Under the pieces are notes generated by a model. The model did not search any database. It saw only the letters and a program-made list of their open reading frames with translations, and had not been told where the DNA came from. DNA of 40,768 bases from Pseudomonadota bacterium (GTDB taxonomy: Bacteria > Chloroflexota > Ktedonobacteria > Ktedonobacterales > JADMIN01), in assembly GCA_021324535.1 (NCBI GenBank), contig JAJPIU010000221.1, forward strand, positions 1-40,768. Direction: 5' to 3'. Position numbers and translations under genes: made by a program. Shown here piece by piece: positions 1-8,516 of this stretch (its first letter is position 1; each line of letters starts with the position of its first letter).

Positions 1-861
1 CGCAAACGCCTGTTGAGCAATCCCAATGTCAAGCCGTTCGTCGTGCAGAATCTTGGCCGCTACGAGCGCCAGGCGTGGCAGGCCGCCGAGTTTGCCCAGG
101 GCGATCCCCGCCAGGCCGCGCAAGCCCAGCACGCCTATCGCCGCTTCATCCTCGACCTCTACCACGCCCAGCCGATAGACGGCTACCTCTGGCTGCACGG
201 CGTGCGCGACGGGCGTATGGTACACGTCGGCGTAGTGGATGCGCCGGTGGCCGAGGGCGACGTGCGCCAGATCGTCAGCGAGTTCTGGAAGGCAAGCGGC
301 CAGGGCGTCTCCGGCGCGACGGTCAACGGCGTGGATGTGCTCGGCTGGGACTTCGCCTTCAACACGAACGAGATCGCCACCCACTTCGCCAGTGAGGCGG
401 GCGTCAACCTGCGGCTGAAACGCATCCCGCGCGAGGTGCTCGAAAAGAAGGCCGTCGAGCAAGGCGACATCCGCTTCTTCGAGCTTGCCGCACTCAGCCT
501 GAAGGTCAGCCAGAAGGCGCGCGAGGGGCTGGCCGAGCCGGAGCAGGCATATGGCCCCGCCGTCGCCATCACCCTCACCGACTTCATCGTCCCGCCGGAT
601 GATGTGCCCGCCGAGGCGCAGGCGGCGGTGAAACGCTGGGATCAGTGGATCGACTACTGGGCGGTGGACTGGGATTACAAAGGCGACGCCTTCCACAACA
701 TGGCCCAGCGCTATCGCACCCGCAAAGACCCCCAACTGCAACTCACCCTCGCCCACACGTATAGCGAACCGGGGCGCTACACCGTCGTCGTCAAGGTGAT
801 CGACATCCTCGGCAACGACACCACGAAAACGCTGACCGTGGAGGTGAGGATTGTGGGGTAA
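1..861 (+). CDS. DNA methyltransferase of a type III-like R-M system, C-terminal part (left-truncated)
   Basis: The reading frame is open from base 1, so the real start lies outside the window; the TTG at 13 is only the first possible start codon inside it. What remains (about 286 residues) is the non-catalytic C-terminal part. No S-adenosylmethionine or (D/N)PPY motif is left. The end (TYSEPGRYTVVVKVIDILGN) is a PKD-like beta segment that I associate with adenine methylases paired with DEAD-box restriction subunits. The next gene on the same strand is such a restriction subunit, which supports the assignment. The role would be modification of the host's recognition site. The assignment rests mainly on context and the tail motif. 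Confidence 0.75.
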   Translation, partial: RKRLLSNPNVKPFVVQNLGRYERQAWQAAEFAQGDPRQAAQAQHAYRRFILDLYHAQPIDGYLWLHGVRDGRMVHVGVVDAPVAEGDVRQIVSEFWKASGQGVSGATVNGVDVLGWDFAFNTNEIATHFASEAGVNLRLKRIPREVLEKKAVEQGDIRFFELAALSLKVSQKAREGLAEPEQAYGPAVAITLTDFIVPPDDVPAEAQAAVKRWDQWIDYWAVDWDYKGDAFHNMAQRYRTRKDPQLQLTLAHTYSEPGRYTVVVKVIDILGNDTTKTLTVEVRIVG

Positions 862-903
862 GCGGGATCGGCGGTGGGCGTGGCGAGGGGGCGTGGCGAG
901 GGG

Positions 904-1072
904 GCGGGCGGTTAAAACCGCGCCTAAGGGCTACGCCACAAAGCCCACCTTCGTGGGCTAGGAGCACGTAAGGTAAGCGGAATCGTCTGCGCGGCGCGAA
1001 CACGTTGGCGTATCCGAGTCCGCGAAGGCGGCCTTCGTGGCCACCGGCCCTTAGGCGCGACTTGAGTCGCCT
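904..1072. repeat. Composite inverted-repeat element, copy 1
   Basis: The left arm starts with a GCGGTT-AACCGC palindrome, here slightly degenerate, and is followed by the stem-loop AGCCCAC-CTTC-GTGGGCT. The right arm carries a GCGAAGGC-centred hairpin, then GGCCCTTAGGC and a degenerate inverse of the first palindrome. The arms are approximate reverse complements around a core of about 50 bp that contains ACACGTTGGCGTATCC. Copies 2, 3 and 4 in this window share the same layout. It sits in the gap after the methylase gene, and G-rich GTGGCGAGGG repeats flank it on the left. Confidence 0.85.
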
Positions 1073-1112
1073 GCCTGCCAACATGCCGGGCGTGGCGAAC
1101 GAGGCGAACGGG

Positions 1113-1290
1113 GCGGGCGGTTGAAACCGCGCCGAAGGGCGTTCCGCCACAAAGCCCACCTTCGTGGGCTAGGAGCAAAGTAGGGCCAACAGGATCGTAG
1201 GAGGCATGTCAATGTATCATGTCTAATCCGAGTCCGCGAAGGCGGCCTTCGTGGCCATCGGCCCTTAGGCGCGGTTTCAACCGCCCGCCG
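1113..1290. repeat. Composite inverted-repeat element, copy 2
   Basis: This copy has the best-preserved terminal palindromes, GCGGTTGAAACCGC on the left and GCGGTTTCAACCGC on the right. The internal hairpins AGCCCAC-CTTC-GTGGGCT and GTCCGCGAAGGCGG are both present. The core between the arms differs from copies 1 and 3. The right end merges into a 24-bp tandem repeat. Copies 1 and 2 lie about 40 bp apart in the same orientation. Together they fill most of the 557-bp gap between the methylase and restriction genes. Confidence 0.85.
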
Positions 1291-1295
1291 CGTCC

Positions 1296-1367
1296 TGCGT
1301 TCGTGCCGCCCGCCGCGTCTGCGTTCGTGCCGCCCGCCGCGTCTGCGTTCGTGCCGCCCGCCGCATG
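1296..1367 (+). repeat. Three 24-bp tandem repeats
   Basis: Three direct copies begin with TGCGTTCGTGCCGCCC at 1296, 1320 and 1344. The third differs only in its last bases. The array extends the GCCCGCC end of the inverted-repeat element just upstream. It contains an in-frame ATG at 1365, which would be a false upstream start for the restriction gene. Confidence 0.9.
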
Positions 1368-1418
1368 GCCCGCTCGCCACGAACCTACCCAGACAGGAAA
1401 GAAGGAGCAACACACCCC

Positions 1419-4004
1419 ATGCCACGCGCCAAAGCCAACCCGACCGACGAGACAGGAATCACCCAGCTTTCGCTGATCGATCAGCAAGAATACCTCAAAA
1501 CCGCGCCATGTGTGCCACTGCTGCGGCGACGTGTGCGCGAGTGGCGCGACCAGGGCTATCCGGACGCCACAGACGTCTCGCGCAAGCTGCTGGCGTGGTG
1601 GTTTCTGAATGACCACCGCCTGCCGGATGGCCGCCCCTTCGAATACCACGCCTCACAACGCGAGGCCATCGAGACGCTGATCTATGTGTATGAGGTGGCA
1701 AAAACGCGCACGCGCCATGCCCTGCTCGAACAGTTCGCGCGCGACCTCGGCGAGATACGCCTGCCTCCCGCCGACGACTTCGCCCGCTACTGCGTCAAGA
1801 TGGCCACCGGTTCCGGCAAAACAAAGGTGATGTCGCTGGCCATCGTCTGGCAATACTTCAACGCCGTGATGGGCGGCAATGACACCGACTACGCCCGCAC
1901 CTTCCTGATCGTCGCGCCAAATGTCATCGTCCTCGAACGCCTCAAAACCGACTTCGCGGGCGGCTACATCTTCAACTGCGATCCGCTCATGCCGCCCTAT
2001 ATGCGCTACTTCTGGGACATGCAAACACTCGTGCGTGGTGACGGCGAACGCGCGCACAGCCAGGGATTGATCCTGCTCACCAACATCCAGCAGTTATATG
2101 AGCGGCCTGACAAAAACGGCGACGCCGAGGCCGAGCCGCTTGCCGCCGTGCTTGGCCCCAAAGCGCCGCCTGCCCGCAGCGAATCAGCCGACTTCGCCGA
2201 GGTGATCGCCAGGCGCGACGGCGGACTGCTCGTGCTGAATGACGAGGCGCACCACACGCACGACGAAGGCAGCAAGTGGAACGAGGTGATCCACGGCCTG
2301 CATGAGCGCACGCCCGTCGTCAGCCAGCTCGATTTCTCCGCCACGCCACGCTTCCAGAAGGGCGCGCTCTTCCCCTGGGTCATCTCCGATTATCCGCTCA
2401 AACAGGCCATCATAGACGGCATCGTCAAACGTCCCTACAAGGGCATCGCCAACATCCCGGAAATCGCCTCCGATGACGCCAGCATCAAGTACGAGGGCTT
2501 CATCACCGCTGGCGTCGCGCGCTGGCGTGAGTATCGCGAACAACTGGAGGCGGTAGGCAAACGCCCGCTGCTCTTCATCATGCTCAATGGCACGGTGGAA
2601 GCCGACCAGGTGGGCGCCTACCTACAGGACAAGTATCCCGACGAGTTCGCTGGCGACAAAACGCTGGTCATCCACACGAAGAGCGACGGCGAGATCAAAG
2701 GCGAGGGCCGCAACAAAGACGACCTCGCCCAGGCGCGCCAGCTTGTGCAGAAGGTGGACGATCCCAGCAGCCCGGTCAACGCCATCGTCAGTGTGCTGAT
2801 GCTTCGAGAGGGATGGGACGTCCAAAACGTGACGGTGGTGGTCGGCTTGCGCCCCTATAGCGCGAAGGCAAACATCCTGCCGGAGCAGACGATTGGGCGT
2901 GGTCTGCGGCTGATGTTTCGTGGGCAGAGCGTCGGCTACACCGAGCGGGTAGACATCATTGGCAACAAAGCCTTCCTCGATTTCGTCGAGCAGCTCGATA
3001 CGTTGGAACAACTCGAACTGGGCACGTTCAAGATCGGCGAGGAAAAGCTCTCGATCATGACCATCCAGCCGGACGAGGAGAAGCGCGCCTACGACATTGC
3101 CATCCCCCAGTTGAGTCCGCTGTTGCAGCGCAAAAAGTCGCTGGCCGAAGAGATCGCCGCGCTGGATGTGCAGGCATTCGCTTGCCCGCCATTGCCGCGC
3201 ACCCCAAACGACGCGGCTGAGAAGCGCTTCCGCTACGAGGGACGCGACTTCATCACGCTGCAAAAGGAGTTCGAGCGCGAGTACGACATCCCCACGCCGC
3301 GCAGTGCAGGTGAGGTAATCGGCTACCAGGCGCGGCTGATCGCCAACGACCTCAAGCTGCCCGCGCAGTTCGCGGCGCTGGTTCCCAAGCTGCGTGAATT
3401 CTTCGAGACAAAAGCCTTTGGCGGTTCCGTAGACCTGGAAGACCCTATCATCATTCAGGCGATGAGCCGTGTGCCTGTCCTCTATGTCGTGCGCAGGCTC
3501 TTCGGCGACGCCCTGCGTGAGAAGATCGTCGAAGGGCTTGAACCGTCGCTCCAGGGCGAGGCGCGTCATCTCTCCGATGCGCTGCCCTTCCCATTCTCCA
3601 ACCCCAACGCGCTCGCCGGGCGCAAGTGTATCCTCAACTTTGCGCCCTGCTCCAACGCCTTCGAGCGCGCGTTCGGCTCCTTTCTGGATGGCGCAGCGGA
3701 CGTGGCGGCATGGTGCAAGATCCCCGACAACTTCAAGTTCACCATCGAGTATACCGATCAGCGCGCCAGCCTGCGCTACTACTACCCCGACTTCATTGCC
3801 GTCACCGACGATGGTATACGCTGGATCATCGAGACGAAGGGCATGGAAAGCGTGGAGGTGGCCCACAAAGACCGCGCCGCGCTCCTCTGGTGCGAAAACG
3901 CCACCCGCCTGACCGGCGAAGTCTGGCGCTACATCAAAGTCCCCCAGAAAGACTTCTATGAGCTACAACCAGCCGCCTTCAGCGACGTGATCCTGTTGGG
4001 ATGA
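1419..4004 (+). CDS. Type III-like restriction endonuclease subunit (DEAD-box helicase plus PD-(D/E)XK nuclease)
   Basis: This 861-aa protein is the DNA-cleaving, ATP-dependent translocase partner of the upstream methylase. Visible motifs: Walker A ATGSGKT (about 129-135), the DEAH box in LNDEAHH (about 275-278), SATPRF (motif III), and QTIGRGLRL (motif VI) ending the SF2 helicase core. A C-terminal nuclease domain has YYPDF, with the Asp near 791, then IIETKG (Glu 805, Lys 807), a complete PD-(D/E)XK triad. The start is the ATG at 1419, preceded by GAAGGAG at 1401; the earlier in-frame ATG at 1365 lies in the tandem repeats and lacks a ribosome site. All key residues are present, so the enzyme appears intact. 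Repeat elements, rather than the usual short spacing, separate it from the methylase gene. Confidence 0.9.
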   Translation: MPRAKANPTDETGITQLSLIDQQEYLKTAPCVPLLRRRVREWRDQGYPDATDVSRKLLAWWFLNDHRLPDGRPFEYHASQREAIETLIYVYEVAKTRTRHALLEQFARDLGEIRLPPADDFARYCVKMATGSGKTKVMSLAIVWQYFNAVMGGNDTDYARTFLIVAPNVIVLERLKTDFAGGYIFNCDPLMPPYMRYFWDMQTLVRGDGERAHSQGLILLTNIQQLYERPDKNGDAEAEPLAAVLGPKAPPARSESADFAEVIARRDGGLLVLNDEAHHTHDEGSKWNEVIHGLHERTPVVSQLDFSATPRFQKGALFPWVISDYPLKQAIIDGIVKRPYKGIANIPEIASDDASIKYEGFITAGVARWREYREQLEAVGKRPLLFIMLNGTVEADQVGAYLQDKYPDEFAGDKTLVIHTKSDGEIKGEGRNKDDLAQARQLVQKVDDPSSPVNAIVSVLMLREGWDVQNVTVVVGLRPYSAKANILPEQTIGRGLRLMFRGQSVGYTERVDIIGNKAFLDFVEQLDTLEQLELGTFKIGEEKLSIMTIQPDEEKRAYDIAIPQLSPLLQRKKSLAEEIAALDVQAFACPPLPRTPNDAAEKRFRYEGRDFITLQKEFEREYDIPTPRSAGEVIGYQARLIANDLKLPAQFAALVPKLREFFETKAFGGSVDLEDPIIIQAMSRVPVLYVVRRLFGDALREKIVEGLEPSLQGEARHLSDALPFPFSNPNALAGRKCILNFAPCSNAFERAFGSFLDGAADVAAWCKIPDNFKFTIEYTDQRASLRYYYPDFIAVTDDGIRWIIETKGMESVEVAHKDRAALLWCENATRLTGEVWRYIKVPQKDFYELQPAAFSDVILLG

Positions 4005-4054
4005 GGGAGAGCCGACGCCGATAGCCGATTGGTCATAGGGCGCCGCCGGATCGG

Positions 4055-4082
4055 TTGACAGCCGCCATCCATAGGATACAGT
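4055..4082 (+). promoter_or_regulatory. Sigma70-type promoter upstream of the M23 peptidase gene
   Basis: TTGACA (4055-4060) and TACAGT (4077-4082) are separated by 16 bp. Transcription from about 4089 would give a leader of roughly 380 nt that carries repeat element copy 3 before the peptidase ATG at 4473. No other gene lies in between. Confidence 0.6.
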
Positions 4083-4170
4083 AAGATTGAGCGCAACGAA
4101 TCGGCGCGTCGTGGGCAAGCGAGCGTCGTGGCGAGCGAGTCGTGGCGGGCGAGCGTCGTGGGCGAGTGGG

Positions 4171-4344
4171 CAGGCGGTTGAAACCGCGCCTACGGGCCTG
4201 GCGGCCACAAAGCCCACCTTCGTGGGCTAGGAGAGCGTAGGGCAAGCCAGATCGCAAGGGGGAACGCAAACACGTTGGCATACCAGAGTCCGCGCAGGCG
4301 GACTTCGTGGCGGTAGCCCGTAGGCGCGGTTTCAACCGCCCGCC
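4171..4344. repeat. Composite inverted-repeat element, copy 3
   Basis: The left arm has GCGGTTGAAACCGC and AGCCCAC-CTTC-GTGGGCT; the right arm has GAGTCCGCGCAGGCGGAC, AGCCCGTAGGC and GCGGTTTCAACCGC. The core shares ACACGTTGGCATACC with copy 1. On both sides are degenerate short repeats, GCGAGCGTCGTGG on the left and CGCCCGCCTCGTT on the right, again roughly complementary. The rest of the 4005-4472 gap holds only the promoter above and a GC-rich hairpin (CCCTCTCCGCTGGGGGAGGG) near 4411-4435. Confidence 0.85.
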
Positions 4345-4472
4345 TCGTTCGCCCGCCTCGTTCTTCCTTCGCCATGCCCGCCACGCTGCCTGCCACTGCC
4401 ACCCATACCTCCCTCTCCGCTGGGGGAGGGCCGGGGGGGTAGCACGCCCAAATTGCCGGATGGAGACGCAAA

Positions 4473-5846
4473 ATGGCTAGAAACAACGATCCCTATTCAC
4501 CATTTGAGCACGACAACCAGCCGGATGAGATTGAAGAGACTGACGACCTCGAAGACTTTGACGAGGAGCAACCGGTGGCTGAAGAAGGCAGTTTCGAGGC
4601 GCAAGATGGCCTCGATGACGAGGCGATGGAAATGATGGATGTGCCCGACACTGCCGAGGGCGACGACTGGCAGGATTGGGCGGCGGACAGTGGAGACGAC
4701 GAAGCAGCCGATCCAGGCGTGTATGCCCCAGCCTATCCCAGCCCGTTCAGCCCGCGCGCGACCCGCAAGGTTCCCGCGTTGCATACATTGGATGTGGCCT
4801 ATGATGAGCACGGCAAAGTGGTTGGGATGACAACGGTCGCCAGGACGCCTGCCGTCCGCCCATCCGCGCCGTTGGAGCCGCTAAGCGAAGACAGCGCGAA
4901 GGTACAGACCGTCTTCATTCGTGGCTCCGGCGTGCCAACCGTCTCTCCCTTCTCCCGCCGTCGCCGTCGCACGCTCACGTTACGTATTGCTGCCATCTGC
5001 ATTGTCGTGGCGATTGCGCTCACCGCAGTCTTCACCGTCACGCCGCTTGCCAGCCTTGCCAGTCAGCCAATCAGCGCGTTCCAGGGATTGACGGGCGCCG
5101 TGCTGGCGGGCAATGGGAATGTCAGCTTCATCTGGTATACCGCCAAGCCCGGCGACACGCCGGAGTCCATCGCGCAGAGCTTCCATATTCAGCTTGGCGG
5201 CTTCTACGAGCTCAACAACTTCTATCAGGGCGAAGAAATCAAGGTCGGCGAACAGTACAAGATTCCCACAGACCCCAACTATGGCGAGGGCTATGTGCCG
5301 CCGTCGCCCGTCAATGCGAACGAGCCGAACTACGGCAACACGCGCTATGGACCCAACTGGTGGGACTCCATTGCGGGCAATCCATCGCAGGCCGCGCCAT
5401 GCGCGCCGGGCGGCAACCTCGCCGATCCGCTTGGCTACCATCTGATCTCGCCAAACTGGAATAGCATCTGGATACGCGGCTTCATCGTCTATGGCACATG
5501 GGTCTATCATACTGGCGTAGATTTGGCCGCGCCACAGGGCAACCCCATCCACGCCGCACAAGCCGGGCAGGTCATCTGGGCTGGCTACGATGGAACAAAC
5601 GGGTTGGGCTGGTCGGTAAAGATCGATCACTGCAACCACGTCTCCACAGTGTACGGCCATATGTTGCAAGTGTTCGTGCATGCGGGCGAATACGTGGATG
5701 TGGGAACCGTTATTGGGCTGGAAGGCTCGACCGGCAACTCCACCGGCCCCCACCTGCACTTCATGGTGGAGGTCAACAACCTATGGGTTGATCCCATGCT
5801 GTTCTACACCAGCCAGTACACCATAAGCCACTACGTGCCGTCGTGA
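4473..5846 (+). CDS. Membrane-anchored LysM/M23 family metallopeptidase
   Basis: A 457-aa protein that probably cuts peptidoglycan cross-bridges outside the cell. Residues 1-160 are acidic, low-complexity and cytoplasmic. SRRRRR (about 161-166) precedes one membrane segment (about 171-190). A LysM-like stretch (WYTAKPGDTPESIAQSFHI, about 221-265) should bind glycan. The C-terminal M23 domain has HxxxD (HTGVD, His 346 and Asp 350), YGH (His 396) and HLH (427-429), so all zinc ligands are present. The long acidic N-terminal region is unusual for simple M23 enzymes. The start is supported by GGATGGAG upstream of the ATG. Confidence 0.93.
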   Translation: MARNNDPYSPFEHDNQPDEIEETDDLEDFDEEQPVAEEGSFEAQDGLDDEAMEMMDVPDTAEGDDWQDWAADSGDDEAADPGVYAPAYPSPFSPRATRKVPALHTLDVAYDEHGKVVGMTTVARTPAVRPSAPLEPLSEDSAKVQTVFIRGSGVPTVSPFSRRRRRTLTLRIAAICIVVAIALTAVFTVTPLASLASQPISAFQGLTGAVLAGNGNVSFIWYTAKPGDTPESIAQSFHIQLGGFYELNNFYQGEEIKVGEQYKIPTDPNYGEGYVPPSPVNANEPNYGNTRYGPNWWDSIAGNPSQAAPCAPGGNLADPLGYHLISPNWNSIWIRGFIVYGTWVYHTGVDLAAPQGNPIHAAQAGQVIWAGYDGTNGLGWSVKIDHCNHVSTVYGHMLQVFVHAGEYVDVGTVIGLEGSTGNSTGPHLHFMVEVNNLWVDPMLFYTSQYTISHYVPS

Positions 5847-5930
5847 TACGCCATGGGGCGCATCGGCAAGCGTGGCGGGCGTGAGGTGGCGGACAGTGAA
5901 CAATGTGGAGGGCAGGGGCCAGCGGTTGAA

Positions 5931-6103
5931 ACCGCGCCTACGGGCTAGCGCCACCAAGCCCACCTTCGTGGGCGAGCAGAACGGAGAGCAAGCGAGATTG
6001 CGGAGGTATGCGACCAACGTACTCTATCGTATCCGAGTCCGCGTAGGCGGACTTCGTGGCGCAACGCAGTGAAGCCCTTAGGCGCGGTTTCAACCGCCCG
6101 CCT
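5931..6103. repeat. Composite inverted-repeat element, copy 4
   Basis: The left arm is GCGGTTGAAACCGC followed by AGCCCACCTTCGTGGGC; the right arm is GAGTCCGCGTAGGCGGAC, AGCCCTTAGGC and GCGGTTTCAACCGC. It fills most of the gap between the M23 peptidase and glycosyltransferase genes. Its right arm overlaps the first codons of the glycosyltransferase reading frame. Confidence 0.85.
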
Positions 6104-8270
6104 GCGTCGCCCGCCCGCCTGGCTGCGTCACTGGGAGTTCTGGCTGGCGCTGGCGCTCGCGGCGCTTCTCCGGCTCTGGCAGATAGACCTCACCGGTTTC
6201 CTCGATGATCAGGCCGCGCTGATGACGCTTGCCCGCACAGGGATCACGCACGGCGCGCTGCCCATCACCGCCAATCCCTCCTCGATTGGCGCGTACAATC
6301 CCCCGCTGAGCGTCTATCTGCTCATGCCGTTCGCCGCCCTCACGCTCAATCCCTTTCCCGCCACCGTCTCCATCGCGGTTTGGAACGTCATTGGCGTCGC
6401 GCTGTGCTATCCCTTTGCATTACGCTACTTTGGGCGGCGCGTCGCGGCGGTTGGCACGCTGCTCTTCGCCACCAGCGGCGCCGCCGTGAACTATAGCCGC
6501 TTCATCTGGCAGCCAAACTATCTGCCGCCGCTGCTCGTCCTCTGGGCAATCACGCTCTATCTTGGGTGTGTGCAGGAGCGTCGCCGCTGGTTCATGGCTC
6601 ATATGATCGTGTTTCTCATCGCGATCCTGCTCCACTCAGTGGCGGTGTTGCTGCTTCCGGTCACACTTGTCGCCATTGCGCTGGCTCCGCAACGACCACG
6701 CCTGGGTGAGTATGCCATCGTCGCGCTTGCCGGAGTGGTCTTGGTCACGCCATCGCTGCTATGGGAGGCGCTGAGTGGGGGCTACGATGTTCGCGCGCTC
6801 TACCATGCCGCGCTGCATGGCAGCCAGATCAACCTTGCGGTGTTCAACTCGCTCTACCAACTACTTGGCGCGCCAGGAACAGGCTACTTTGGCCCTACCG
6901 CGCCCTACACCCGCCTCAGCCCGATATATCCCGCGATCAACATCGCAGCCGCGTTTGTCTTCGCGCTTGGCTATCTCGCCCTGACGATTCGTATCGCGCA
7001 TCCGGCGCTGGTCATCTGGCGCACGGTTCCCGCCGCGCCCTCCATCGAGGGAGACGATACTGCCCCTGCGCTTGCGGGCGCCTATCGGACGGCGACGCCG
7101 CGTGAGCGGATCGGGTTGCTTCGGCGCTGGATGATCGCCGTCTATCGCGGGTTGCGCGCCGATGCTCACTGGCGGGCGGAATTGCTGCTCTGGCTCTGGG
7201 TCAGCACTCCGGTCATCCTGCTCATACGCCACTCGGTTCCACCCTATGTCCACTACCTGCTGATCCTCTTCCCCGCCGTCTTTCTGGTGGCAGGCTACGC
7301 GGCGGTGGATGTTCCGCGCTGGCTGGCGGCGGTGGGTAATCGCTTTGCACGCACAAATGGTGAGGTTCCACGCTGGGTGACGCCTGTGGTGGTTGGCGCG
7401 CTTACCCTCTTGATCGCGGCGCAGGCCGGGCAATCGCTGGTTTATGTCGCCTCGTTGTCGGATGGCAGTTTCACGGCGCTGAACGGCCCTGGCTATCCAC
7501 TGAGCGAACTCGCGGCGGTGGATCGCTCGATCTCGTTTTTTCAGCGAGCGACCCATGCCGCAAGCGTGGAAATCATCACCCCAACGGCAGCGCGCTATCG
7601 CGCCCCGCTCGACTATCTGCTGGTGAGCGAGCATCCCCACCGTATCAGCCTGGAGGCGAACTGCCTGGCGCTGCTGCCCACCGCTGCTGGTTCTACACTC
7701 ATCGTCACTACCATTGCGCCCTCGACACAGAGCCGCGCCGCTGCGTTCTTGCCACTGCTGCCCAGTGCTCGTCTCGTGGGGCGCATTGTAGCAGCGGGTG
7801 GCCCGCCGTTCCGGGTCTATCTAGCCCAAGGCACAACGCCTCTGCTTCCCTACGAGCGTACTCTTGATGTTTCGTATCATGATACCCAGGGTGACGCGCT
7901 CACGCTGGTGGGCGCTGCGACTGAGGGAGTTGGCGTGATACGGCTGCGCTGGCGCATCACAAGCGTCCCGGCTGGCCATTGGCTGCGCGTGGGGCTTGAG
8001 ACGCCTCAAGGCAAACCGCTTGCCCAGTCGCCCGCAAATCCGCTGACTCCTGTTACGCTCCAAGTACACGACGATTGCCAACCCAGTCAGTGGAGCGCAG
8101 GCGAGACACTCTTCACCTGGCTCTCGGTTCCCGCCGGAACGGCGTTTCCGCTGACCATCGGCGTTTCGGCTGGCCGCCTGGGCCTCTTCACCGCCTCGCT
8201 AGGGCCATTACGGGTGCTGGCGGATCGCCCGGCGCAGACGACGCTCATACCGTTGCAGACAGAGGGATAA
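6069..8270 (+). CDS. Polytopic GT39-like glycosyltransferase (ArnT/PMT-type membrane protein)
   Basis: A 733-aa protein with about ten hydrophobic segments in the first 470 residues and a soluble beta-rich C-terminus. After the first membrane helix comes GFLDDQA, the position of the acidic motif in the first outer loop of PMT/ArnT-type enzymes that transfer sugars from polyprenyl-phosphate donors. FIWQPNYLPPLLVLWAITLY and similar aromatic helices fit the GT39 fold. The acceptor is unknown; an envelope glycan or glycoprotein is likely. The start is uncertain. The only upstream candidate is GTG at 6069 and no clear ribosome site precedes it. The first ~17 residues are encoded by repeat element copy 4, so a CTG start a little downstream is possible. 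Confidence 0.8.
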   Translation: MKPLGAVSTARLRRPPAWLRHWEFWLALALAALLRLWQIDLTGFLDDQAALMTLARTGITHGALPITANPSSIGAYNPPLSVYLLMPFAALTLNPFPATVSIAVWNVIGVALCYPFALRYFGRRVAAVGTLLFATSGAAVNYSRFIWQPNYLPPLLVLWAITLYLGCVQERRRWFMAHMIVFLIAILLHSVAVLLLPVTLVAIALAPQRPRLGEYAIVALAGVVLVTPSLLWEALSGGYDVRALYHAALHGSQINLAVFNSLYQLLGAPGTGYFGPTAPYTRLSPIYPAINIAAAFVFALGYLALTIRIAHPALVIWRTVPAAPSIEGDDTAPALAGAYRTATPRERIGLLRRWMIAVYRGLRADAHWRAELLLWLWVSTPVILLIRHSVPPYVHYLLILFPAVFLVAGYAAVDVPRWLAAVGNRFARTNGEVPRWVTPVVVGALTLLIAAQAGQSLVYVASLSDGSFTALNGPGYPLSELAAVDRSISFFQRATHAASVEIITPTAARYRAPLDYLLVSEHPHRISLEANCLALLPTAAGSTLIVTTIAPSTQSRAAAFLPLLPSARLVGRIVAAGGPPFRVYLAQGTTPLLPYERTLDVSYHDTQGDALTLVGAATEGVGVIRLRWRITSVPAGHWLRVGLETPQGKPLAQSPANPLTPVTLQVHDDCQPSQWSAGETLFTWLSVPAGTAFPLTIGVSAGRLGLFTASLGPLRVLADRPAQTTLIPLQTEG

Positions 8271-8291
8271 AGCAATAACAACCCTTTGGCG

Positions 8292-8510
8292 CTAGGCGCG
8301 TTCAGCAGCTTCCGGACGAATCACCATGAAGCCTTCATGTATAGCAACGCCTCCTAATTGCCGATCTGATGTGACCAACGCCATTCCTGGCCGGTCTGTC
8401 TCTGGTAGCGCCTCACGCGCCAGGAGCGCCGTTGCCAGCTGCAGCGCGTCCAAGTTGCGGAGCGCATTTGGGGAGCTAGTACAGTAGTATATCACGCCGA
8501 GAGAGAGCAA
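8292..8510 (-). pseudogene. PIN-domain (VapC-like) toxin, C-terminal remnant
   Basis: The 72-aa frame contains LDALQLATAL, LVTSDRQLGGVA and EGFMVIRPEA, the last half of a PIN ribonuclease. The N-terminal beta strand with its first catalytic Asp and the central acidic residues are missing. The frame opens only from a TTG and its first ~14 residues do not look like PIN sequence. No antitoxin gene is adjacent. It is best read as the stump of a VapBC module, possibly cut off by sequence that now carries the CapA gene upstream. Confidence 0.6.
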
Positions 8511-8516
8511 TGATGG

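Noticed and set aside
1296..1367. 24-bp repeats as a CRISPR array
   Set aside because: The copies are directly adjacent without spacers, GC-rich and only three in number; no cas genes are present.
2622..3866. Minus-strand open frame of 414 codons inside the restriction gene
   Set aside because: Antisense to conserved helicase and nuclease motifs; no supporting start or domain.
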